This document shows positions 16,204 through 24,044 of a stretch of 31,629 nt of DNA, one piece after another. The stretch comes from a virus. Positions within the stretch are counted from its first letter, which is position 1; each line of letters starts with the position of its first letter. The translations under genes and the position numbers were made by a program. The notes below the pieces were generated by a model. That model searched no databases. It was given only the letters and a program-made list of their open reading frames with translations, and was not told where the DNA came from. The stretch lies in the IMG/VR virus record IMGVR_UViG_3300021364_000103, positions 1 to 31,629 of that record; one strand, 5' to 3'.

Positions 16204-16217
16204 TGTCAAGCTTGACA
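16204..16217. promoter_or_regulatory. 14-bp perfect palindrome overlapping the -35 box (possible operator)
   Basis: TGTCAAGCTTGACA reads the same on both strands, and its right half is the -35 hexamer TTGACA of the gene 55 promoter. A dimeric repressor or activator binding here would directly compete with or recruit sigma. No regulator is identified. Confidence 0.5.
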
Positions 16218-16240
16218 TTACATTGATAAAATAGTATTAT
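16212..16240 (+). promoter_or_regulatory. Sigma-70 type promoter for gene 55 operon
   Basis: A perfect TTGACA (16212-16217), a 17-bp spacer and TATTAT (16235-16240; five of six matches to TATAAT) lie 22 bases before the gp55 start codon, in a 107-base gap between genes. It looks like an early promoter used by unmodified host RNA polymerase. That fits the need to make gp55 before late transcription. Confidence 0.85.
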
Positions 16241-16262
16241 GTGTCGGTGATAGGTAAAAGAT

Positions 16263-16745
16263 ATGCAAGCACCTTTAATGTCAGCACGAAAAAAGCAACA
16301 CTATGTAGATAATAAAGAGTTTCTTGCAGCGATCACTGCGTATCGTCAAGAGGTTAAAGAGTCGCGTATTCTTGATAAACCCAAACCTCCTATCACAAGA
16401 TATCTTGCAGAGTGCTTCTTGAAGATTGCTACTCACTTGTCTTATCGTCCCAACTTCATCAACTACATGTTTAAGGAAGACATGATTAGTGATGGTGTAG
16501 AAAATTGTGTGCAGTATATCGACAACTTTGATCCTGAGAAGTCTAAGAATCCGTTTGCATATTTTACTCAGATCATCTATTACGCTTTCCTTCGTCGCAT
16601 TGCTAAAGAAAAGCGTCAGATGGACATCCGTGATAAGATTATTGAAAAGAGTGGTTACGATCAGGTCTTCCATAGTGACTCAGACGATAACCACTCTGAT
16701 ATGAATTCGATTAAGAGTCGAATTGAAACTAACATGAGGTATTGA
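16263..16745 (+). CDS. 55: Late-transcription sigma factor gp55
   Basis: gp55 is the phage sigma factor that directs host RNA polymerase to late promoters. It has 160 residues, against 185 in T4. It aligns by eye with T4 gp55 at YVDNKEFLAAITAY, DMISDGVENCVQYIDNFDPE and SKNPFAYFTQIIYYAF, followed by RRIAKEKRQ; these are region 2-like segments that bind polymerase and the -10-like element. The short C-terminus ends ETNMRY and lacks the hydrophobic SLDFLYE-type tail that T4 gp55 uses to contact the sliding clamp. It is preceded by a consensus sigma-70 promoter and an AGG-type ribosome-binding site. Stop and next start overlap. Confidence 0.93.
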   Translation: MQAPLMSARKKQHYVDNKEFLAAITAYRQEVKESRILDKPKPPITRYLAECFLKIATHLSYRPNFINYMFKEDMISDGVENCVQYIDNFDPEKSKNPFAYFTQIIYYAFLRRIAKEKRQMDIRDKIIEKSGYDQVFHSDSDDNHSDMNSIKSRIETNMRY

Positions 16746-16984
16746 TGACAAACGAGCATCCAGAAATTGCTGAAGTAAATTGGATTGACGACGCTTTCAG
16801 AATGGAAAAGACTCGCATGGGTCTTTGGAAAAGCGTACTTAAAAACGGCAAAGACTTTCTATTTGGAATGGAGCATGACAGTGTAAGAGATATGTCAAGA
16901 TGGCATCTCAAATGCTTGCAAGAAGGTAATTTAGATGACTATACTAGAGTGGTAAATAGTGGAGTTGTCGGCGGTAAACTCTAA
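16745..16984 (+). CDS. Small protein downstream of gp55, unknown function
   Basis: This 79-residue protein starts at ATG 16745, overlapping the gene 55 stop; a TTG one codon earlier is possible. It is mostly helical with mixed charge: an acidic start (NEHPEIAEVNWIDD), an amphipathic middle (RMGLWKSVLKNGKDFLFGME) and a Gly-rich end (NSGVVGGKL). By position it could be a partner of gp55, such as an analogue of co-activator gp33. It lacks the clamp-binding C-terminus of T4 gp33, so I do not name it. The stop overlaps the next gene (TAATG). Confidence 0.8.
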   Translation: MTNEHPEIAEVNWIDDAFRMEKTRMGLWKSVLKNGKDFLFGMEHDSVRDMSRWHLKCLQEGNLDDYTRVVNSGVVGGKL

Positions 16985-17178
16985 TGGCATATATCTCAGA
17001 TCACTACATGGAAAATTATTGGCAGGGATCTCCTCCAGAAGTCCGTGCCCAGAAGTTGCTCGAAGAGGCAGCAGCACTATTAAATGCTAGACTTATTAGG
17101 TCTCATGTGGTAGAATCCACAGGCAACAAGCATAAGACCCGTTTCGTGATTGAGTATGAATGTCCTTCTGATAACTGA
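16984..17178 (+). CDS. Small protein upstream of gp47, unknown function
   Basis: This 64-residue protein is soluble and probably alpha/beta. A helix rich in Ala and Glu (RAQKLLEEAAALLNARLI) is followed by two predicted strands (HKTRFVIEYECP). It is coupled to the gene before by TAATG and overlaps gene 47 by 23 bases. No family is recognised. It belongs to the same early operon as gp55, gp47 and gp46. Confidence 0.75.
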   Translation: MAYISDHYMENYWQGSPPEVRAQKLLEEAAALLNARLIRSHVVESTGNKHKTRFVIEYECPSDN

Positions 17179-18187
17179 TCAACATTTCGGCGTCCGTAAT
17201 GATAACCAGCACTTTGTAAAAAAGTATCAGGAGTTTTATACAAATACAGTTTTGCCTGCTATTGATAAAGCAGGCATCACCCAAGTGATTTGTCTTGGTG
17301 ATACCTTTGATAAAAGAAAGAGTATCAACTTTGCATCTCTGGATGCGGCAAAGGAGATGTGGTTTACCCCACTAGCAGAGCGTGGTGTTAAGATGACTAT
17401 GCTCTGTGGTAACCATGACATCTACTACAAGAATACTTTGAAGATCAATGCACCTAACCTGTTGTTGGGTGAGTATGACAACATCAATGTTATCGATGAT
17501 CCTACTGAAGTTGACTTTGATGGTCGCAAGATGCTGCTCCTCCCTTGGATCTGTGATGACAACAGAGAAAAGACATGGAAAATGGTGGAAGAAACTGATG
17601 CTTCTATCTGTCTAGGTCACCTTGAGTTGAATGGGTTTGAAGCAATCCCTGGTCACCACATGGAGCATGGAGACGATCCTACAAACTTTAGTAAGTTTGA
17701 TCTTGTCTGCTCTGGTCACTTCCACATGAAGAGTCGTAAAAACCAGATTAACTATTTGGGTAATCCCTACCAACTCTTCTGGAATGACTATAAGCAAAAA
17801 AGAGGGTTTCACATCCTAAATACTGATACTCTGGAGATGGGTTTCTTCAAAAACCCATACAACATCTTCAACAAAATCTATTATAATGATGACATCTATA
17901 TCACTGACAAAGACCTCAAGAAACTTGAAGGATCATTTGTCAAACTGGTAGTTGAATCAAAGGAAGATCAAGTTAAATTTGATAAAGTAGTTAGAATTTT
18001 ACAGGGAGCAAACCTTGCTGATCTTAAAATCATTGAGGATCTCTCTTATGATCTGGAAGAGGTTGATAATGACATCGAGATCGAAGATACTCTGACAATC
18101 TTAGAAACTTGTGTATCAGAATTTGATAATAAAGATCAGATATTTGGGATTCTGAAGTCCCTCTACTTAGAAGCACTAGAGGTCTAG
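17156..18187 (+). CDS. 47: Recombination nuclease subunit gp47 (Mre11/SbcD-like)
   Basis: gp47 is the phosphoesterase subunit of the gp46/gp47 complex that resects DNA ends for recombination-dependent replication. It has 343 residues from ATG 17156, against 339 in T4. The metallophosphatase motifs are complete: DQHFG (8-12), LGDTFDKR (47-54), GNHDIY (85-90) and GHFH (187-190). TTG 17150 is an alternative start two codons upstream. The C-terminal part is the expected region for capping and partner binding. It is followed after one base by a small gene and then by gene 46. Confidence 0.97.
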   Translation: MNVLLITDQHFGVRNDNQHFVKKYQEFYTNTVLPAIDKAGITQVICLGDTFDKRKSINFASLDAAKEMWFTPLAERGVKMTMLCGNHDIYYKNTLKINAPNLLLGEYDNINVIDDPTEVDFDGRKMLLLPWICDDNREKTWKMVEETDASICLGHLELNGFEAIPGHHMEHGDDPTNFSKFDLVCSGHFHMKSRKNQINYLGNPYQLFWNDYKQKRGFHILNTDTLEMGFFKNPYNIFNKIYYNDDIYITDKDLKKLEGSFVKLVVESKEDQVKFDKVVRILQGANLADLKIIEDLSYDLEEVDNDIEIEDTLTILETCVSEFDNKDQIFGILKSLYLEALEV

Positions 18188-18188
18188 T

Positions 18189-18452
18189 ATGTTTGTCTTA
18201 GTTGACGAGAGCACTGGTGGCGTTTATGCCGTAAGAGATGACGACACCATTGAGCGTGTCGTCCAGATGTTTGTTGACAAAGACGACGCGGAGAGGTATT
18301 ATGAAATGCTTGTAGCAAGTGACTACAAACGAGAGTTGACAGTTACAGAAGTAGAAGAAGAGGCAGTAAAACAAAACTGTATAAATTACGGTTATAAGTT
18401 TGCTGTTATAAAACCAGATGATTTTGTGATTCCACCCCATGATTGTATTTGA
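18189..18452 (+). CDS. Small protein resembling DUF3110, between genes 47 and 46
   Basis: This 87-residue protein begins MFVLVDESTGGVYAVRDDD. It has a run VVQMFVDKDDAERYYEMLVA, then a Val/Glu segment and GYKFAVIKPDDFVIPP at the end. From memory this order (strand, VxxMFxDxDDAxRYxxxL helix, GYxxxVI end) resembles DUF3110, a small family found mainly in cyanobacteria. If correct, it marks a host-type gene inside a phage recombination operon. It overlaps gene 46 by 14 bases. Function is unknown. Confidence 0.75.
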   Translation: MFVLVDESTGGVYAVRDDDTIERVVQMFVDKDDAERYYEMLVASDYKRELTVTEVEEEAVKQNCINYGYKFAVIKPDDFVIPPHDCI

Positions 18453-20157
18453 GAAAATCCGTTGGAAGAATTTCCTCTCAACAGGTAACGCATTTACCGA
18501 AGTTGTAATCAATGATTCTCCCAACCACCTCATCGTAGGATCAAACGGTGCAGGTAAATCAACTCTTCTCGATGCATTGTGCTTTGGTTTATTCAATAAA
18601 CCTTTTCGTAAGATAAATAAACCACAACTGGTCAATAGTATTAACGAGCGCGAATGCGTCGTTGAGATTGAGTTTTCTATTGGCAGCGTTGGATATAAGA
18701 TTGTCCGTGGCATCAAGCCAGGTATCTTCGAGATTTATCGTAACGGGGCGCTGATCGATCAAGATGCAGCAAACAAAGACTACCAGAAATATCTGGAGCA
18801 ATCGATTCTCAAATTTAACTTCAAATCTTTTACTCAAGTTGTTATTCTGGGAAGTAGCACTTTTGTTCCTTTCATGCAGCTTCCTGCTGCTCATCGAAGA
18901 GAAGTTATCGAAGATCTCCTTGATATTCAAATCTTCTCAAGAATGAATGTCCTACTCAAGGATCGCATCAAGGACGTTAAAGAGAGCGTCAAGACGTGTG
19001 AGCATGAATATAAACTGCATGAGTCACAGGTAAACTTGCAAAGATCTTCATGCTTGAATCTGCAGAAGATGAATGAGGAATACATTCAGAAACTGCAATC
19101 ATCCTTTAACGCCAACGAAGAGCAGCAGACTACCAATCTCACACGAATTGGTGAAGCACAGCAAGAGATTGATACTCTTACCGAGCAAGTTTCTGCTTAT
19201 CAATTCACTGAGAAGAAGTATGATCAACTCCGTGACATGAGGGTTAAGATCCAACAGAATTTTGAGAAGGCACAGAAAGAGATTGCCTTCTATGCTGACA
19301 ATGATACCTGCCCCACATGCTCTCAAGATCTTCCTGAAGACATCAAGAAGTCTAAAACTGCATTTGCTGAGGGTAAGATGGTCAAACTAGCAGGTGGTAT
19401 CACTCAAATCAGCGGTGAGATCAAGAAAGTCACTGACAATCTCAAGGATTATCAGTTGAAGATGAAGCAGATCAACGAATTGCAGTATGAAATCACCACT
19501 TTGCAGAAGCAAAATGGTAAGATGCTCAAAGAAAACTCACAAATCATTGCTCAAGTTAATGAAGATCGTCCTGACATCACTAAAGAAGAGGAGAAACTGC
19601 AGAAGTTTGAGGGTGAGTTGAAGGAAACTGCTGAAAGATGTGCCAAAGTTAATATTGATGCTACAAATCTTTCGATGGTATCGAATCTTTTGAAAGATAC
19701 AGGCATCAAGTCCAAGATCATCAGTAGATTCATCCCTGTGATCAATGTGCAGATCAACAAATATCTTCAGAGCATGGATTTCTTTGTCAATTTCACCCTG
19801 GATGAAGGATTCAATGAGATTATTAAGTCCAGATTCCGTGATGAATTCTCTTATGCATCATTCTCTGAGGGTGAAAAGCAGAAGATTGACCTTGCACTGC
19901 TGTTTACCTGGCGAGACATCGCTAAGATGAAAAATTCAGCATCAACTAACCTCCTGATCCTTGACGAGGTGTTTGATTCTTCGCTAGACTCCACAGCAAC
20001 AGACGAGTTGATGAAAATCCTCAAAGGATTGGACAAGAAAACCAACCTCTTCGTCATTTCACACAAAGGAGAGGTCCTCCTAGACAAGTTTGAAACCACG
20101 ATTCAGTTTGAAAAGGTCAACGACTTCTCCAAGATGGTCGTGGACCAGTCGAAGTAG
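18439..20157 (+). CDS. 46: Recombination nuclease subunit gp46 (Rad50/SbcC-like ATPase)
   Basis: gp46 is the ABC-type ATPase partner of gp47. It has 572 residues, against 560 in T4. It shows Walker A GSNGAGKST (34-42), a long coiled coil (about 180-420) with a zinc-hook CPTC at 291-294, the ABC signature FSEGEKQ (475-481), Walker B LLILDE (505-510) and the His-switch region VISHK. All parts needed for activity are present. A GATAAATA octamer inside the gene at 18612 is taken as chance. A GC-rich hairpin follows the stop. Confidence 0.97.
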   Translation: MIVFEKIRWKNFLSTGNAFTEVVINDSPNHLIVGSNGAGKSTLLDALCFGLFNKPFRKINKPQLVNSINERECVVEIEFSIGSVGYKIVRGIKPGIFEIYRNGALIDQDAANKDYQKYLEQSILKFNFKSFTQVVILGSSTFVPFMQLPAAHRREVIEDLLDIQIFSRMNVLLKDRIKDVKESVKTCEHEYKLHESQVNLQRSSCLNLQKMNEEYIQKLQSSFNANEEQQTTNLTRIGEAQQEIDTLTEQVSAYQFTEKKYDQLRDMRVKIQQNFEKAQKEIAFYADNDTCPTCSQDLPEDIKKSKTAFAEGKMVKLAGGITQISGEIKKVTDNLKDYQLKMKQINELQYEITTLQKQNGKMLKENSQIIAQVNEDRPDITKEEEKLQKFEGELKETAERCAKVNIDATNLSMVSNLLKDTGIKSKIISRFIPVINVQINKYLQSMDFFVNFTLDEGFNEIIKSRFRDEFSYASFSEGEKQKIDLALLFTWRDIAKMKNSASTNLLILDEVFDSSLDSTATDELMKILKGLDKKTNLFVISHKGEVLLDKFETTIQFEKVNDFSKMVVDQSK

Positions 20158-20165
20158 TGTCCACT

Positions 20166-20191
20166 GACCCCTGGGATCCGTCCTGGGGGTC
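20166..20191 (+). terminator. Hairpin after gene 46, possible terminator
   Basis: GACCCCTGG pairs with CTGGGGGTC (nine pairs including two G-T wobbles) around the loop GATCCGTC. Only TT follows, so a classical U-tract is lacking. It may be a weak terminator or a processing/stability element between gene 46 and the next gene. Confidence 0.5.
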
Positions 20192-20192
20192 T

Positions 20193-20198
20193 TATAAT
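20193..20198 (+). promoter_or_regulatory. Possible -10 element TATAAT before the vWA protein gene
   Basis: A perfect TATAAT follows the hairpin directly, but no -35 box is found 16-18 bases upstream. If it is used, transcription would begin near 20205. That is downstream of ATG 20201 and favours ATG 20222 as the translation start. A 12-bp palindrome, TGTATGCATACA (20198-20209), overlaps this site. Confidence 0.4.
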
Positions 20199-20200
20199 GT

Positions 20201-22348
20201 ATGCATACAAGCAACGGTCACATGTTTCAAAACGAAGTCAAGGGACAACTCGCCAAACTGCTCGCTACTGAGAATCTGATCATCGAGCACAAGGTTTGTG
20301 AGACTGCTTCCTTCAACGTGGAAACTCGCACCCTTGTCCTTCCTATCTGGGAGGTCCGTGACCGCACCTATACCATGCTAGTCGGTCATGAAGTCGGTCA
20401 TGCTCTCTACACACCCAACGATGACTCTCTAGACAACCTCCCTTGCCCCAAATCCTACGTCAATGTGACCGAGGATGCTCGCATTGAGAAGTTGATGAAG
20501 CGTAAGTTTCCTGGTCTGACCAAGGACTTCTATGCTGGGTATCAAGACCTGCATTCTCGTGATTTCTTCTCTGTCAAGGATGAGGATCTCACCACCATGA
20601 AGTTGATCGACCGTATCAACCTTTACTACAAGGTAGGAGCACATCTGCTGCTGCCTTTTGACGCCTCTGAGATGCCTCTGTGTGACGCTGTAGGCGCTGC
20701 TGAAACCTTTGAGGAAGCCATCGCCGCCGCCCTTGCTATTTTTGAGTTTGAAAAGCAGAAGCGTGAGCAAGAGAAGCACCTTGCTCCCTTGTCTAACAAA
20801 GACACTGGTGATACTTCTATCGAGAAGTCCCAAGGCAAGTCCGATGAAAGTGCTCAGGACACTTCTGATGATTCTGATCAACCTGGCGAGGAAGAAAGTG
20901 ATCAGGGTGGTGAGGAATATCCTGATGGCGGATCTCCCATGGATGATCTGGAATCCGACACCGACGCTGCTCTGACTGAGAAACTGAAAAACATCACTAA
21001 CAAGTGGCAACAAAACGAGACTCGCTATCTCACCATCAATACTCCTGATCTTGACCACCACATTGTCAATACTCAGCGTATGATTGACATGGCAGAAGAA
21101 TACTGGGATGAGGTTGATGGCAGTGACATCCTTAAGACTGACTGGACCTTTGTTGACAATGAGTATCGTAAATTCAAGCGTGAGTGTGCTCGTGAGGTCA
21201 ACTATCTCGCCAAAGAGTTTGAGTTGAAGAAGTCTGCTGCTGCATATTCTCGCGAGTCAATCTCTCGCACTGGTGTGCTTGACACTAAGAAACTCCACAC
21301 TTACAAATTCAACGAAGATCTCTTCAAAAAAGTCACTGTCCGTCCTGATGGTAAGAATCATGGTCTGATCTTCCTGCTGGACTGGTCTGGATCGATGGCA
21401 GAGGTTATCCATGACACTTACAAGCAACTGCTGTCTCTTTGTCTCTTCTGTCGCAAGTCTGGCATTCCCTTTGATGTCTATGCTTTCGTCAATGATGGTT
21501 TGTTTCTCCCTGCTGAATATGACCCTGAAGAATTTATGAAGAAGTATGCGGTCCACAATGGGTTTGCTATTGATGCACACTTCTTCATGTTGAATCTGCT
21601 GAGTAGTGATCTTAACAACGCCACTTTCGATAAGATGGCAAAGTATATTTGGCGTAATTCTTTCCACTATGATGTGCATTATGGTCAGCAACGATCCAAT
21701 TGGGATGCACGGCAATCGTGTCCTAACTCTCTCCCTCCCTGCTTCCATCTGTCGGGCACTCCTCTGAATGAAGCAATCGTCTGTCTGCAGGGTTTGATTC
21801 CTAAATTCCAAGGGAAGCACAACGTTGAGAAAGTCCACGTCAACATTCTCACCGATGGTGAAGCACAGTATTCCCGTCAGTGGGTCGTCCGTAATTACAA
21901 TGAGAAAGAGGTGCCTTTGTATAGCGTCGTTAGGGATTCTGTTACGCTTCGTTGCAAGAAGACTGGTCGCACCTATGCCCCAGGTTATAACGGTATGACG
22001 GCACAAGTCCTCCGTTACATGAAGGGTCGTTTCCCTCAATGCAACTTCCTTGGATTCCGTATTGGACCCGCTCGTGATCTTACTTCTATGCTTCAATACA
22101 GTGGTTTGCCTATTGATGATCAGCAAAAGACTAAGAAGATCTTCAATCGTGACAAGTGCGTTGCCATGAAGATCAATGGGTTTCAGGAGTTGTATTTCAT
22201 CAACGCTAAGAATCTAAATACTGATTCTGAGTTTGCTGTTGATATTGATGCAACTAATGCACAGATCAAGAATGCATTCAAAAAGTCTCTCAAGAGTAAG
22301 TCCAACAACAAAAAGATCCTGTCGTCCTTCATCACTCAAATTGCATGA
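20201..22348 (+). CDS. Metallopeptidase-like and von Willebrand A domain protein
   Basis: This 715-residue two-domain protein has a zinc metallopeptidase motif HEVGH at 63-67, followed by EDARIE (91-96), which can supply the third zinc ligand as in gluzincins. A very acidic Ser/Asp/Glu linker covers about 200-260. The C-terminal half is a vWA domain with the metal site DWSGS (394-398) and a later LTDGEAQ strand. The layout resembles DUF2201-type and CobT-type proteins that work with MoxR-class AAA+ ATPases, and such an ATPase (CobS-like) is encoded two genes downstream. The partner and the protein substrate are unknown. ATG 20222 is an alternative start, seven codons shorter. Cyanophage relatives are often annotated only as peptidase. 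Confidence 0.88.
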   Translation: MHTSNGHMFQNEVKGQLAKLLATENLIIEHKVCETASFNVETRTLVLPIWEVRDRTYTMLVGHEVGHALYTPNDDSLDNLPCPKSYVNVTEDARIEKLMKRKFPGLTKDFYAGYQDLHSRDFFSVKDEDLTTMKLIDRINLYYKVGAHLLLPFDASEMPLCDAVGAAETFEEAIAAALAIFEFEKQKREQEKHLAPLSNKDTGDTSIEKSQGKSDESAQDTSDDSDQPGEEESDQGGEEYPDGGSPMDDLESDTDAALTEKLKNITNKWQQNETRYLTINTPDLDHHIVNTQRMIDMAEEYWDEVDGSDILKTDWTFVDNEYRKFKRECAREVNYLAKEFELKKSAAAYSRESISRTGVLDTKKLHTYKFNEDLFKKVTVRPDGKNHGLIFLLDWSGSMAEVIHDTYKQLLSLCLFCRKSGIPFDVYAFVNDGLFLPAEYDPEEFMKKYAVHNGFAIDAHFFMLNLLSSDLNNATFDKMAKYIWRNSFHYDVHYGQQRSNWDARQSCPNSLPPCFHLSGTPLNEAIVCLQGLIPKFQGKHNVEKVHVNILTDGEAQYSRQWVVRNYNEKEVPLYSVVRDSVTLRCKKTGRTYAPGYNGMTAQVLRYMKGRFPQCNFLGFRIGPARDLTSMLQYSGLPIDDQQKTKKIFNRDKCVAMKINGFQELYFINAKNLNTDSEFAVDIDATNAQIKNAFKKSLKSKSNNKKILSSFITQIA

Positions 22349-22881
22349 ATATCTTTGCTACGCATGATGATCCTGTGCTGTCGGCAACTGAGTTGCCTGA
22401 CAAGCACATTGTAAAAATGCCACTGGAGTGTTGTCAGATGCTCGCAGTGGTTTATTCTCCTTGGTATAAGGACATTGGTCCTATTCTAAAGACAGATGGT
22501 AGTGCATATGCCACAAAGAAAGGTGCCTTTCGCAATCATCCATGCACCAAATGGGTAGCAGAATCTGACCACAACATCGCGTGGTTATTGCAGCATGGTA
22601 TTGCACTTTGTGACGAATATGAGTATAGATATAACAAACGTCATTCTTGTAAAAAGAGTTTAGTCTTTGCTGGTCTTCTGTATCAGCATGGTTGCCCTGA
22701 AAAACATACTCCCTTCGCTCGTGCGATGCCTGATGAGTGGAAATATGATGATTCTATCTCTACTCATGAGGCATACCAGCGTTACATCGCAAGCAAACCC
22801 TGGGTGTCAACCAACTACCTGAGGGTGCCAGATCGCAAACCGTCCTGGGTTGACCGCTATGCTCCTGTGGAGGCAGTATAA
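22345..22881 (+). CDS. Conserved phage protein with DKH motif, unknown function
   Basis: This 178-residue protein begins MNIFATHDDPVLSATELPDKHIVKMPLECCQML. The key features are the DKHIVKM motif near residue 20, a NHPCTKWV block around 65, and an EYEYRYNKRHSC block around 95. These Cys, His and Asp residues look like an active or metal-binding site. I recall related proteins in many phages and some bacteria with the same DKHxVKM / HPCxxW pattern, but no established function. It overlaps the metallopeptidase-vWA gene (ATGA) and lies before the CobS-like gene, so it may belong to that module. Confidence 0.85.
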   Translation: MNIFATHDDPVLSATELPDKHIVKMPLECCQMLAVVYSPWYKDIGPILKTDGSAYATKKGAFRNHPCTKWVAESDHNIAWLLQHGIALCDEYEYRYNKRHSCKKSLVFAGLLYQHGCPEKHTPFARAMPDEWKYDDSISTHEAYQRYIASKPWVSTNYLRVPDRKPSWVDRYAPVEAV

Positions 22882-22882
22882 T
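22877..22882 (+). promoter_or_regulatory. Possible -10 element TATAAT before the CobS-like gene
   Basis: TATAAT overlaps the stop of the preceding gene, 25 bases before ATG 22908. A TTGACC (22850-22855) lies upstream, but the 21-bp spacer is too long for a normal sigma-70 promoter. Only the -10 motif is convincing. Confidence 0.3.
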
Positions 22883-22907
22883 TACAAGGTAATCGAGAAA
22901 CACACCA

Positions 22908-24020
22908 ATGCCTGCCAAGTCTGACCTGACCACCGAGACTCTGGTCTCCTATCTCACCAATACCTACGGTGAGCAAGTCAAGACCGAGCAACTGCTTGCC
23001 GCTGCTGACCACTTCAACGTTTCATATCCCACTATCACTAAGCGTCTTGATACCTTCAAGGCAGGTCGTGGCAAGTGGAATCTGACTATCACTGAGATGC
23101 GTGAGCAACTGGAGCACACCATTGATATTCCAAGTATTGACTGCACTACCCAACAGCACCGCGAGTCCTTGATCCCATCTAAAGACAAAAACTTTGTCCC
23201 CTTTGGTAACTTCACTGATTTGAAGAAAGTTATCAACAGTGGTATCTACTACCCCATCTTCATCACTGGTCTCTCTGGTAACGGCAAGACCCTTGGTGTT
23301 GAGCAGGCATGTGCTCAGACTGATCGCGAGTTGATTCGTGTCAACATTACTATCGAAACTGATGAAGACGATCTTATTGGCGGTTTCCGTCTGGTTGACG
23401 GTAATACTGTGTGGCACAATGGTCCTGTCATTGAGGCTCTTGAGCGAGGTGCTGTCCTCCTTCTGGATGAGATCGATCTGGCGTCCAATAAAATCCTCTG
23501 TCTCCAGTCTATTCTTGAGGGTAAGGGTGTCTTCCTGAAGAAGATCGGTCGCTATGTCAAACCCGCTGAGGGTTTCACTGTCATTGCTACTGCCAACACC
23601 AAGGGTAAGGGCAGCGAAGACGGTCGCTTCATCGGCACCAACGTGCTCAACGAAGCATTCCTTGAGCGTTTCCCGATTACCTTCGAGCAGGAGTATCCCA
23701 CTCAAAAGATTGAGGCAAAGATGCTCAATAACTACTGCTCTGAGTTGGATTGCTGCGATGACAAGTTTATTTCTAATCTTGTCGCCTGGGCAGACATCAT
23801 CCGCAAGACCTTTGCAGACGGTGGTGTTGACGAGGTGATCTCAACTCGTCGCCTGGTGCATGTCATCCGTGCTTACAGCATCTTCTCTGATCGGGTCAAG
23901 GCAATCAAGGTCTGCCTCAATCGTTTCGATGACGAAACCAAGCAATCTTTCTTGGAATTGTATGATAAGATTGATGCTGAGGTTGACATTGATACTATTG
24001 ACACCATCCTCGCTTCCTGA
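22908..24020 (+). CDS. cobS: CobS-like MoxR-family AAA+ ATPase
   Basis: This 370-residue ATPase has a helical N-terminal region (1-90) of unknown role. The AAA+ core follows: Walker A GLSGNGKT (121-128), a DEDDLIGGF segment characteristic of CobS/MoxR proteins, Walker B LLLDEID (184-190), sensor region VIATANTKGKG and arginine-finger region LNEAFLERF. In bacteria CobS works with CobT and CobN to insert cobalt in B12 synthesis, and cobS is a common cyanophage gene. Here it is close to a vWA protein that looks like a CobT/DUF2201-type partner. The pair may act as a remodelling machine that is not necessarily for cobalamin; no CobN is in the window. Confidence 0.93.
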   Translation: MPAKSDLTTETLVSYLTNTYGEQVKTEQLLAAADHFNVSYPTITKRLDTFKAGRGKWNLTITEMREQLEHTIDIPSIDCTTQQHRESLIPSKDKNFVPFGNFTDLKKVINSGIYYPIFITGLSGNGKTLGVEQACAQTDRELIRVNITIETDEDDLIGGFRLVDGNTVWHNGPVIEALERGAVLLLDEIDLASNKILCLQSILEGKGVFLKKIGRYVKPAEGFTVIATANTKGKGSEDGRFIGTNVLNEAFLERFPITFEQEYPTQKIEAKMLNNYCSELDCCDDKFISNLVAWADIIRKTFADGGVDEVISTRRLVHVIRAYSIFSDRVKAIKVCLNRFDDETKQSFLELYDKIDAEVDIDTIDTILAS

Positions 24021-24024
24021 TAAT
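23998..24024 (+). promoter_or_regulatory. Possible promoter before the DUF3310-like gene and gene 45
   Basis: A perfect TTGACA (23998-24003) is followed after 15 bases by GATAAT (24019-24024), 20 bases before ATG 24045. The spacer is shorter than ideal. It lies at the end of the CobS-like gene and could start transcription of the clamp operon. Confidence 0.4.
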
Positions 24025-24044
24025 CTGTATACATACTCTGTCTA

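Noticed and set aside
18612-18619. GATAAATA inside gene 46 as a late promoter
   Set aside because: It is deep in a coding region, with no gene start nearby in the right distance.
21257-22126. 289-residue open frame on the - strand
   Set aside because: It lies fully opposite the metallopeptidase-vWA gene, whose protein motifs are clear. It lacks a ribosome-binding site and recognisable motifs. It is a composition shadow.
22850-22882. Full sigma-70 promoter TTGACC...TATAAT before the CobS-like gene
   Set aside because: The 21-base spacer is too long. Only the -10-like TATAAT is kept, with low confidence.
23022-23705. 227-residue open frame on the - strand
   Set aside because: It lies opposite the CobS-like ATPase core, including Walker motifs. 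No domain or start signal is seen.
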